Assembly: GCA_023614405.1 (NCBI GenBank)
Contig: CM042687.1
Location: 264,535,480 to 264,599,479, forward strand
Source: Avena insularis
Lineage: Eukaryota; Streptophyta; Magnoliopsida; Poales; Poaceae
Reading direction: 5' to 3'
Length of the DNA stretch: 64,000 nt
Shown: one piece after another, positions 11,334 to 20,271 of the stretch
Layout of the letters: every line of letters starts with the position of its first letter
How positions within the stretch are numbered: the first letter of the stretch is position 1
Notes under the pieces: generated by a model
Seen by the model: only the letters and a program-made list of their open reading frames with translations
Database searches by the model: none
Told to the model about the DNA's origin: nothing
Program-made: the position numbers and the translations under genes

Positions 11334-13504
11334 AAACCCAACCGGTCATTTTCCACTTAACAATGGCATGGTGGGTAATTTTCAAGTTTTTTCGTTGGAC
11401 GTAACGCAGTGAAATCTGGGGTCAAAGCAGCTTTCAGTTTGTACTAGGAGAATCAGGTGCGTTTCTGGAATCTATGCGGGTTGGGTATCCCTTTGGTTCA
11501 GATTTTAGCTTTCGGGTAGTGAATCTGGTTGTGGAATCTCAACCAAACACAGTCTTAGCCATGTCCCTGGTAAAGGACAATTTGAGCATCAAGACATGGA
11601 AGCTATCAAGAATCTCCTCATCCCAATTTCTAAGTTAAAATCTTGTGGTTGAACAAGGGTTGAAGGATCACCAATTTCTATTGGGAGATGCCTTGGGTGA
11701 TTTTGTCAAGCAAAAACTTAGTGTTTTCAAATGTGAAGGAAAATCTATTTTGAGCAATGCAAGCCTAAAGCTCCACTTAGCCAAATGCATATAGATGGTA
11801 GACTCCACTATACTACCATAGTATCACTTGCCAATACAATTCAAATGTATTGACCCTTGTGGCTGTAACTTGTTATGTTGCAGGTTTGTTTGATATTAGT
11901 GAAGTTTAATGATTAGGATTACAAGTCTACAACCAACATGTCTGCCTGTGGCACTTTGAAGATGAAGGACCCCATGCTATTGTTATATTCTGCTACATTG
12001 TAATGAGATAGCCAAATAAGCTATGTAAGATGTAATAAATTATTTTATACCTGGTTATAAAGTTGTATTATGACCTTTATTTCTTGGTATTACATCTTAA
12101 CTGTGGATGCTAGCTATTGATCCAGGGACTAGCATTGCAAACACAGGGATCTCTACCTTATTAAAGGTTGGGAACCTTACAAACATGTATCTCGCTAGTC
12201 CGATACCATGGGGGATAAACTAGAGGGGGAGAGAGATCCTTCACGAGGAGGTGTGAGTGTAAGAGAGGGAGTAGGGGGGATCTTATAGGAGGATGGGGCA
12301 CCCAAAGGGGTGTGGCCGGCGGCCATGGTGGCTGCCCCCACCCCTTCCTTTATTCATGTGAGTGGAGCTCCCACTCACCAAAAGTCCCTCCATATTCTCC
12401 ACTTAAAAACCCACTCAAATTCCCATTAAATTTCCACCAAATTTAATGTAATCTCTCTTTAAATAAAACTCTTTTTATTTATTTATTTATTCAGAATTTT
12501 GTCAATTACATATATTAACAAACATTCACATAAAGCTCCTTGCTACTTTTCAATATCACATGCAGAACCAGTTTCTGCAATTTCGCCTGTAACAATTCCG
12601 GTGTTAATTGAAATAATTCCAGCGCTTTACAATTCTTTCGTCTAGAACATATTTGTTCCAAATGGTGTTGTTCTTAAGTGTGTCACCCTACGGTTTGCGA
12701 ATAATCCGGACACCCCTCTCAGATCAATAATTAGAAGAGGGACCTAGAGATCCATACCGACTCCCACACATTCAACAATGACTTCTTGTGATCGTGAGAA
12801 CCTTTTACGCTAGTAACTTAATCCGTTTATCTCGCGATATATTACATGTCCGAGATTCGATCATCGGTATATCCATACCTAGTTTGATCTCATTACTAAC
12901 ATGTACTCTTTTCTCGTTCACGTTATATAACATCCTAGTGATATCATCACTTGCTTGCAATCTAACTAATGTGATATCACCGAGAGGGCCCAGAGTATAT
13001 ATCTCCGTCATTGGGATGGACAAATTCCACTCTTGATCCATGAGCCTCTACATAACACCTTATTAGCACCGAACCCACCTTTATAGTCACCCTGTTACGG
13101 TGTGACGTTTGATATTAAGATACCTTTCCAGTGTTAGTGATTGACATGATCTCATGGTCTAAGGACTAGGATTACTTCGTATGATGTTATAGCAATATAA
13201 ACACAATGACTTTGATTGTAATTCTATACTTTGGATGAATGTTCATCACATCATTCCAATAATGTTATGACCTCATTATTAACATCATCCAATATCCATG
13301 ATCAGGAAACCTTGATCATCTTGTTAATCAATGAGCTAGTTTATAAGAGAGGCATAACTAGGAACTTTTTATTTTTTATTAAACACACATTTATTAATGT
13401 TTCCATATTAATACAATTATAGCATGCAAAATAAACATCTAGCTTATACTTGGAATATACATAATAACAACTTTATTATTGCCTCTCAGGGCATATTCCC
13501 TTCA

Positions 13505-13517
13505 GTCTCCCACTTGC
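13505..13517 (-). promoter_or_regulatory. Polypurine tract of the copia element
   Basis: On the minus strand AAGTGGGAGAC abuts the LTR start TGAAGGG. This is the expected plus-strand primer site directly upstream of the 3' LTR and sets the element's orientation. Confidence 0.75.
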
Positions 13518-13569
13518 ACTAGAGACAATAATCTAGTTACATAGTGATAAATCTAACACCCATGGAGTT

Positions 13570-13731
13570 CTGGTGTTGATCATGTTTTACCCTAGGGAGA
13601 GTTTTAGTCAACGGATCTGCTACTTAGAGTCATCCGGATCAGTGTCGAAGCTAGCATCGACATAACATTTAGCGACGAGGTCTTCTTCACCTCCGTACAT
13701 GATAAAAATTTCCTTAGTTCTTCTTAAGTAC
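13570..13731 (-). pseudogene. Copia RNase H remnant with internal deletion
   Basis: Minus-strand codons read Y-V-D-A-S-F-D-T-D with the first RNase H aspartate context, then jump within about 10 codons to the terminal region (a degraded A-D-P-L-T-K block) and the noncoding 3' end. Most of the RNase H domain, normally more than 100 residues, is missing. The element could not degrade RNA:DNA hybrids by itself. Confidence 0.6.
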
Positions 13732-14664
13732 TTAAGGATATTCTTGACCGCTATCCAAAGGTTTCGAACCTGGATCAGATTGGTGTCTACTAGTCAAACT
13801 AATAGCATGTGCCACGTCCGGTCCTATACATAGCATGGTGTACATTATAGAGCCTATGGTTGAAGCATAGGGGATCTTGTCCATTATCTCTCTTTCTTCC
13901 GCCGTAGCTGGACTTTGAGTATTATTCAATGTCTTGCCTTGCAACATAGGTAAGAACCCCTTCTTACTTTTTTCCATTTTAAACTTCTTTAAAATCTTAT
14001 GAAGGTATGTACTCTATGATAGCCCTATTAGGCGTCTTGATCTATCTCTATAGATCTTTATGCCTAATAGGTATGATGCTTCACCTAGGTCCTTCATTGA
14101 AAATTTGCTGTTTAGATAACTTTTAACACTGTTTAAAAGATCAAAATAGTTTCTGATCAGTAATATGTCATCCACATATAATATCAGAAATGCCACATTG
14201 CTCCCACTCAATTTCTTGTAAATACAAGCCTCTCCATAAGTTTGGACAAATTCAAACTCTTTGATCACCTCATCAAAGCGGAGATTCCAACTCCAAGATG
14301 CCTACTTTAGTCCATAGATGGATCGCTGAAGCTTGCATACCTTGGAAGCATCCTTAGGATCGACAATACTCTTTGGTTGTATCATATACAACTCTTCTTC
14401 AATGTTGGCATTGAGGAACGCAATTTTGACATCCATCTGCCATATCTCATAGTCGAAATATGCAGCAATTGCTAACATAATCCTAACTGACTTTAGCATT
14501 GCTATGGGAGAGAATGTCACATCATAGTCAACTCCTTGAATTTTTCGAAACTCCTTTGTGACAAGTCGAGCTTTATAGACGGTTACGTTACCATCAGCAT
14601 CAGTTTTTCTTTTGAAAATCCATTTGTTCTCCACGGACTTTCGATCGTGAGGTAAGTCCACCAA
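13732..14664 (-). pseudogene. Copia reverse transcriptase
   Basis: RT of the copia polyprotein, on the minus strand. 14664-14302 gives the N-terminal RT: W-I-F-K-R-K, Y-K-A-R-L-V-T-K, then Q-M-D-V-K-I-A-F-L-N carrying the first catalytic aspartate. 14268-14014 continues with the Y-V-D-D-I-L catalytic box near 14186 and Y-L-L-G-I-K-I. 13977-13732 is the RT-RNase H connection (YASTIGSIMY, SRHQSDPG). In-frame TAG codons at about 14299 and 14011 sit where family members usually have glutamine, consistent with CAG-to-TAG change. There is no frameshift between the three parts, only stops, so the RT was recently intact. Confidence 0.85.
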
Positions 14665-15099
14665 GGTCCAAACCTAGTTTTCGTACATGGATTCCATCTC
14701 GGATTTCATGGCTAGACATTTATTGGAATCCAGGCTCATCATAGCTTCGTCATACGTCACAGGGTCATCTATTTCATCAACCATGAAATTCATAATAGGA
14801 TTTCTGTACAGTTCAAGAGATGCACACGTCCTGTTTGACCTGCGAGGTTTGATAGTATTCTCTTTCGGAGTTTCATGATCATTATCATTAGTTCCCTCTC
14901 CATTCGGTTAAGTCAACTCCCGAACAAATTCTGGCTCTACGCTAATTGCCATATTATGAAGAGAAGGTTCAATAACCTCTTTGAGTTCTACCTTTCGACT
15001 ACACATACCTTTCGCGAGAAACTCTTTCTGTAGAAAGGATCCATTCTTGGAAATGAAAACCTTGCCCTCGGATATGTGATAGAAGAAATACACAATAGT
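14665..15099 (-). pseudogene. Copia integrase C-terminus / pol linker
   Basis: The minus strand here carries the variable linker between integrase core and RT. The frame at 15093-14908 (KVFISKNGSFLQKEFL, then V-E-P-S-L-H) is typical of the region before RT in BARE-like polyproteins. It is broken by stops and frame changes. The linker has no catalytic role. Confidence 0.5.
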
Positions 15100-16160
15100 T
15101 TCCTTAGGGTATCCTACGAAGACGCATTTTCCGCTTTGGGTTCGAGTTTATCAGGCTGAAGTTTCTTCACATAAACATCGCATCCCCAAACTTTAAGAAA
15201 TGACAGCTTAGGTTTGTTTCCAAACCATAATTCATACGGTGTATTTTCAACAGATTTAGATGGTGCTCGATTTAAAGTGAATGCAGCGGTTTCTAGTGCA
15301 TAACCCCAAAATGATAGTGGCTAGTCAGTCAAAGACATCATAGATTGAACCATATCTAATAAAATACGATTACAATGTTCTAACACACCATTTTGCTGTG
15401 GTGTTCCGGCAGGTGTGAGTTGTGAAACTATTCCACACTTTTTCATATGTGTGCTAAACTCGTAACTTAGTTACTCACCTCCATGGTCAGACTGTAGAAA
15501 TTTGATATTTCTACTATGATGATTTTCCACTTCATTCTGAAATTCCTTGAACTTTTCAAAGATTTCAGACTTGTGTTTCATCAAGTATATACCTATATCT
15601 ACTCAAATCATCCGTGAAAGTAACAAAATAACGATATCCACCTCTCGCTGACACACTCATTGGACCACATACATCAGAATGTATGATTTCCAATAAATCT
15701 GTCGCCCGTTCCATTGAACCGAAAAATAGCTGCCCACCATCTTGCCCATAAGGCATGGCTCACATGTATCAAATGATTCAAAATCAAGTGATTCCCAAAG
15801 TCCATCTGAATGGAGTTTCTTCATGCGTTTAACTCCAATATGACCTAGATGGTAGTGCCACATATATGCAGATATATCATCATCAAGTTTACTCCTTTTA
15901 GCATCAACATTATGAATATGTGTAACACTATTATCGAGATCCAACCGAAATAAACCATTCATCACATGTGCATGACCATAAAAGACATCATTCATATAAA
16001 TTGAACAACCATTGTTTTTAGATTTAAATGAATAACCACTTCGCATCAAACACGATACGGATACAATGTTCATGCTCAGTGCATGCGCCAAATAATAATT
16101 TTTTAGGTTTATAACTAATCCCGATGGTAAGTGGAGAGGCAGCGTTCCAACGGAGATCAC
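15100..16160 (-). pseudogene. Copia GAG-pre-integrase and integrase core
   Basis: 16160-15657 on the minus strand encodes the pre-integrase zinc finger: W-H-Y-H-L-G-H for the two histidines and C-E-P-C for the cysteines, with the expected spacing. The core begins in the frame at 15756-15565 (I-H-S-D-V-C-G-P with the first catalytic Asp, then Y-F-V-T-F-T-D-D with the second). Across 15560-15110 other frames carry S-D-H-G-G-E, G-T-P-Q-Q-N-G and the W-G-C-D-V-Y region. At least three frame changes and several stops disable it. It would have inserted element cDNA into the chromosome. Confidence 0.75.
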
Positions 16161-16396
16161 ATCAACACTTGATCATTGCCGACACGCATCTTGACCTCAT
16201 CCCTTGCTAGCCGTCGCTTGTTCCGCAGCCCCTGATTCGAGTTACAAATATTAGCAACTGATCCAATATCAAATACCCAGGTGCTACTACGAGTACTAGT
16301 CAAGTACACATCAATAACATGTATATCATATATATACCTTTGTTTGCCTTGCCGTCCTTCTTGTCTGCCAAATACTTGGGACAGTTGCGCTTTCAA
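16157..16396 (-). pseudogene. Copia protease fragment
   Basis: The minus-strand frame contains W-V-F-D-I-G-S, where retroelement aspartic proteases have D-T-G or D-S-G. The catalytic Asp codon is at 16270-16268 and the next residue is Ile instead of Thr/Ser, which should cripple the active site. It is preceded by a lysine-rich segment after the zinc knuckle and overlaps the next frame by 4 bp. Confidence 0.7.
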
Positions 16397-17164
16397 TGGC
16401 CAGTCCCCTTACAATAATAGCACCCGGTATCAGACTTAGGGAGCTCGAGATTTATTTTTAGGCGCAGAAACATATTTGCCGCCCTTATTTCCCTTATGTT
16501 TACCCTTCCTGTCTTTCTTGAAATAGGTGGTCATATTGATAATCAACACTTGATGTTCTTTCTTGATCTCCACCTCTGCAGTCTTAAGCATTGACAGAAG
16601 CTCGGGGAGAGACTTCTTCATGCCCCGCATGTTATAGTTCATTAAGAAGCTCTTGTACCTAGGTGGCAAATATTGGAGAACATGATGTATGCCTAAGTCA
16701 ATGAGAATAGTTATTCCCAAGGACACAAGCTTATCGGCGTACCCATAAAATTTGAGTATGTGCTCACCAACGGAGATGTCCTCTTCCATCGTGCAGCTAA
16801 AGAACTTTTCAGAAGCATTATAACTCTCTACAGCAGCATGGGTATCGAAAATCATTTTCAATTCACCCATTGTATCAAAGGCATTGCCATTTTCAAAACG
16901 CTTTCGAAGTTCTGGCTCTAGCCCATACTGAATGCCGCAATGAACTAAGTTGTGGTCCTCTTGATGAGTCAAATAGACATTCTTTTCCTTGTCAGGGGCA
17001 TCATCAAGTGGTGGGGGGCCTAGCAGCGCTTCTATCACATATTTCTTTTGTGTAGAAGAGAGTAGAATCCTCAAATTCATGGCCCAGTCGGTAAAGTTTC
17101 TACCATTCATCACAAGTTTCTCTTTCTCCATGAACACATTGAAATTAAAAGCAGGTGGTGCCAT
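16381..17164 (-). pseudogene. Copia Gag with CCHC zinc knuckle
   Basis: Start at 17164 (MAPPAFNFN) follows the leader, and 242 codons read through to 16436. Residues 20-190 have the UBN2-type copia Gag pattern (FTDWAMNLRILL, then LPPRYKSFLMNYNM), followed by a basic tail. A 1-base insertion causes the stop at 16438. In the adjacent frame the knuckle reads C-Y-Y-C then G-H then C (16422-16381), spacing CX2CX4HX4C, with a TGA at 16395-16393 right after the His, where Trp is common. Gag would form the cytoplasmic particle and bind RNA. Confidence 0.85.
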
Positions 17165-18208
17165 CTACAACATAATTTGTAAAGTTTAGACTAAGTTTAT
17201 GATAGATCGAGTTCAACTAATCCAAATTATGAATGAACTCCCACTCAAAAACAACATCCCTCGTGTCTTTTTGGTGATTACATGAACCAAATCCAGTACA
17301 CCAAGTCCGATCATCATGTGAGTCGGCGTAGTTTCAAAGGCGAGCATCTATATGGGAATCATATCAAATATATGACTCATGCTTAACTTTTTGGTCCGTG
17401 TTCTGAGGCCATGTATGTACATTCTAGGCTCGCCAAGTAAGAACCTTAGCATTTGCGTGTGTAAAACTGTCTTACACACGAAATATGATCATGGATTCAA
17501 GTACACCCGATCCTCACGTGATGTCTTGAAGCGGCGAAACATAATCTGTGCATACTTAAGAGAGAACACATTTTTATCTTGATATATAAATGAGGGATAA
17601 TCTTATAATGCTACTAAAATGCCAAACAAGCAATATAAGATGCAAAGACATCATATGTAAAAAGTGAAATGATATGGTTCTTGCACTTGATCACTAGCAT
17701 ATGCATCATGGTATGATCTTTATCATTCCTTTGTGTGTAAGGCCAAGGTCTATGGAACTTACACGTTAGGTGTGTTGTAGTAGTATCAACTATACATCTA
17801 CTTACAACATTACCATATCATGACACTAGCCCAGCAACAATCTAAACTAGATGCTTCTAATTTATCCATTGCAAGTTTTACGTGGCTTAGGGCTTTCGAA
17901 GATAGAACCGTTCTTACCTACGAACTTGGAACCACAACGATGATAACCAAATTATTAGAAAACTTGTTGTAAATCAGATATTAACTATAGTAGGAGAGAC
18001 AGACACCCGCTAGCCACTTATGCAAAACTAGTTGCATGTCAAGCGTGGAACAGGTCTCATGTGCAAGGACATGTAATGTTTGTCCGGGCCGCTTCATCCC
18101 ACTATGCCACCAATATCCAAAGTACAAGCAAGAAGCAATAACATGGTCATCATCACCCACATACTCATATGTGTACTACCCGTGCAAAGCATCTACGCAT
18201 AGATTAGG
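17165..18208 (-). other. Copia 5' leader between PBS and Gag
   Basis: About 1 kb without a convincing coding frame, lying between the primer binding site and the Gag start. This is the normal position and length for the untranslated leader carrying packaging and dimerisation signals in BARE-like elements. Short ORFs here show no conserved motif. Confidence 0.6.
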
Positions 18209-18219
18209 CTCTGATACCA
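18209..18219 (-). promoter_or_regulatory. Primer binding site of the copia element
   Basis: On the minus strand the sequence after the LTR end CCCAACA is GTGGTATCAGAGC. TGGTATCAGAGC is the standard copia PBS, complementary to the 3' end of initiator methionine tRNA. Confidence 0.88.
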
Positions 18220-18640
18220 CTGTTGGGTTCGCAGCATAGAAAACAAAAAATTTCCTACAATGGGAACAACTAAGTACCAAGATCTATCTACTAGATACAA
18301 GCAACGGGTGGATATACATCCATAGAGAACATACCCTTGTAGACCGACAAAGTTTAACGAGGTTGTACTCGCGAATGATGTAGACGAACGCTTGCCGATC
18401 TCAAGATCGAGAAGAAGTCTAGCGCCGCAAATCAGGAGCGCATCCGTGCTCACACACACGTTCATGCCACCGAACAACCTTTGCCTCCTTGCTCCAGCGA
18501 TGCAGCGGAAGCAACAAATCTTTGCAAACAAAAATCCACCAGGAACATCTATCTCGCTAGTACGAGACCATGGGGGATAAACTAGAGGGGGAGAGAGATC
18601 CTTCACGAGGAGGTGTGAGTTTGAGAGAGGGAGTAGGGGG

Positions 18641-18648
18641 CTTTTATA
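18641..18648 (-). promoter_or_regulatory. TATA box in copia 5' LTR
   Basis: CTTTTATA on the plus strand reads TATAAAAG on the element's strand, followed by a GC-rich stretch. The gypsy insertion at 18684 lies 36 bp upstream and separates this TATA box from most of the U3 promoter. Confidence 0.6.
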
Positions 18649-18683
18649 GGAGGAGGGGGCACCCCAAGGGGTGTGGCCGGCGG

Positions 18684-19211
18684 TGTTGGGGATATGCTAT
18701 ATGGGTATCCTCATAGCATGTCACCTATTCGGATAACCCGGACGGCCCACAGTTGGTAGCATGGCATATGGCCTGCTGGGCGGCCCAGTTAGATGGATTC
18801 CGAAGGGAGGCCCATGCCAGATAAAGGAAGGCTACGGTGGAGTCACCAGCGTACCCGGAGCCTTGGAGTGCAAGATACACAAGACTAGTAATAGACGGTG
18901 TAGGACTCTGTAACCTGTCCGGCTAGGACTTTTCCCTATAACCCTAGGACCTGGCGACTATATAAGTCGGGGCTACGAGAGCCTTTAGGGCATCATTTTC
19001 ATACAACCTCGCACATCAAACCAATCCCTGTAGCTCGGCGTATTGCCCTTATAGTGATTTATAGCAGGAGTAGGATTCCGCCACTGTCGTGGGATCTGAA
19101 CCTGGGTAAGCTGTGTTACCTCGTACCCGTCAACCGTCTGCCTTCCCCCACGTCTCTAAACACGCACTGTGAGGACCCCTCCATGGCGTACTCGTTGGCA
19201 ATACCACGACA
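18684..19211 (+). repeat. Tat gypsy 5' LTR
   Basis: TGTTGGGG to CACGACA. It matches 31350-31857 closely through the TATA region and then more loosely around 19010-19200, where the copies differ by indels (528 against 508 bp). The TATA box is at 18957-18966. The ORF at 19054-19782 starts inside the LTR and is not a separate gene. Confidence 0.88.
18957..18966 (+). promoter_or_regulatory. TATA box of Tat gypsy LTR
   Basis: CTATATAAGT, repeated at the equivalent place in the 3' LTR (31623-31631). It marks the start of the genomic RNA. Confidence 0.65.
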
Positions 19212-19212
19212 G

Positions 19213-19226
19213 TTGGCGCCCACCAT
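19213..19226 (+). promoter_or_regulatory. Primer binding site of Tat gypsy
   Basis: TTGGCGCCCACCAT begins 1 bp after the LTR end CACGACA. A TGGCGCC start is usual in plant gypsy PBSs. I do not assign the tRNA. Confidence 0.7.
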
Positions 19227-19466
19227 GGGGCCAGAGGCGCTTCAGTCTCTTCAGCGAGCGAGGACCAAGATCTTCGCGGGAATCGGTGAAACCATAGCCA
19301 TCGGTCGTGTTCTCTTCTCTGGCAACATTCCGATCGTCCCTCCTGACGAGTTCTGGATCCCGGCGAAGACAAACCCTATGCGGTGTTCGATCGTTCCTAT
19401 CGGAGACATGCACCTCTTCATCGGCGAAATCGACTCGGGCACTAGTCCCCTAGGAGTCGGAGGAGC

Positions 19467-20025
19467 ATCAAGGCCCGCATGGACCGCCTACGGGCAGGAC
19501 ACGTTCGCGAAAGGATCGATGTCGGATCTCTCTTCGGTGTTTGCCAGCAAAGATCGAAAAAACCCAAGGCCCGCACGGACCGCCTATGCGCAGGATACAT
19601 TCGCGGAAGGATCGAAGTCGGATCTCTCTTCGGAGTTTGCCGGCAAAGATCGGAAAAATTCAAGTCCCACCCAAACCGCCCCTGTGCAGGATATAAAGGT
19701 GGAAGATCATCAAGAACCGCCGCTTCGCCTGGCAAGGCTGGAAATCAGAGATCCAAGTTCGTCGGCATGGTCAGCATCTTAGATCTGGCACGCTGTGTTC
19801 AGAGAAGGCGAAAACCCCCGCGATTACCTGGCCAGGTGGATCCGTATACGAGCCGATCTGGCCCACTACCCCGATGATAATGCTTTGTATCACTTCATGG
19901 AAGGAATGGACCGTGGCACGCTTCATCGACATTCTTTAAGATGGCAGCAAGCAACAGGACGCCTTACCCTCGAACAGATGGTGAGCACCGTCAACAACTA
20001 CGCGGAGGCTGACGCGAAAGCCTAG
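19467..20025 (+). pseudogene. Tat first Gag-like segment (duplicated Gag C-terminal half)
   Basis: 19479-19782 encodes an N-terminal region with a 32-residue repeat (see next entry). 19795-20025, in another frame, is clearly Gag-like: R-D-Y-L-A-R-W, then F-M-E-G-M-D-R-G-T-L, then L-T-L-E-Q-M and A-D-A-K-A. The same order of blocks occurs again at 21960-22165 (R-A-Y-L-S-R, F-I-D-G-L-E-R-G-T-L, L-D-L-N-Q-M, A-D-D-D-A). The N-terminal half of a Gag domain is missing here. It is followed by a proline-rich linker (20060-20160). The frames are broken by a stop near 19780 and a frame shift, with a TAG at 20023-20025. Confidence 0.65.
19470..19680 (+). repeat. 96-bp in-frame tandem repeat in Tat gag
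   Basis: AAGGCCCGCATGGACCGCCT at 19470 recurs at 19566 and, more degraded, at 19662. The period is 96 bp, or 32 codons, with R-P-A-x-T-A-Y-x-Q-D-T-F-A at the head of each unit. Two full copies and a partial third are present. Confidence 0.85.
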
Positions 20026-20271
20026 AAAGCACTCGCACTCATCGACGGAGAACCTCTGATTCAGCCACCGCCACCACCGCCTCCGGCCGCCATCGCTGCA
20101 GCGGCACCACCACCTCCAGTCATCGTCACCGCCATTGCACCTCCACCGCCCGTCCTCGAGGAAGTCCTAGCACCCTCCGACTCTATCATTGACGCGCTTT
20201 ATGCTGATTTCAGTGCAGATTCAGAGGAGATAGATTTCAGTCCAGAAGAGCTAGACTCCGCTATGTAGGAG

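Larger units (their letters stand above)
10213..11554. mobile_element. PIF/Harbinger (Tourist-type) element, 1342 bp
   Basis: Terminal inverted repeats GGGTGTGTTTGGTTGA and GACTGTGTTTGGTTGA (complement of the right end) are flanked by TTA at 10210-10212 and 11555-11557, the 3-bp target duplication of the PIF/Harbinger superfamily. The uninterrupted site is present in the related solo LTR D3 at about 56058-56080 (reading GGCTAAGTACTTAG on the plus strand). No DDE transposase is visible, so it is non-autonomous. It contains a Stowaway MITE and a GC-rich exon-like segment on the minus strand. Confidence 0.88.
6804..12181 (+). repeat. Solo LTR D0 of a 4-kb LTR family
   Basis: Starts TGTCACATCCCAAG and ends GGGAACCTTACA, flanked on both sides by AACAT (6799-6803 and 12182-12186). 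The other copia LTR has this site uninterrupted (CCAGGAACATCTATCTCGC at about 18538), proving the insertion. Without the internal DNA transposon it is about 4033 bp. The layout is an AT-rich first kilobase, a GC-rich segment at about 7770-8660, then AT-rich DNA. No gag or pol is present, so I read it as one LTR left by recombination. The TGTNACATCCC start and length resemble the chromovirus LTR at 33938-37896, suggesting a Tekay/Del or LARD-type source. That assignment is inference. Confidence 0.82.
6483..13504 (-). repeat. Copia 3' LTR, interrupted by a solo LTR
   Basis: The LTR sequence occupies 6483-6803 and 12182-13504. The part at 6483-6803 matches 18221-18547 of the other LTR, and 12310-13504 matches 31863-33024. 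Removing the insertion and one AACAT copy leaves about 1639 bp. The TATA region here (TCTTATAGG at about 12281) is weaker than in the other LTR. ORFs at 6445-6864 and 12805-13041 recur in the other LTR only because LTRs are duplicates; I do not treat them as genes. Confidence 0.85.

Noticed and set aside
12805..13041. 78-82 codon ORFs repeated at 12805-13041 and 32348-32584
   Set aside because: They repeat only because both lie in the two LTRs of the same copia element. The part is noncoding LTR, with no domain and different lesions.
19054..19470. Separate gene starting in the Tat 5' LTR
   Set aside because: The frame crosses the LTR end and PBS. The upstream part has no coding support in the paired LTR.
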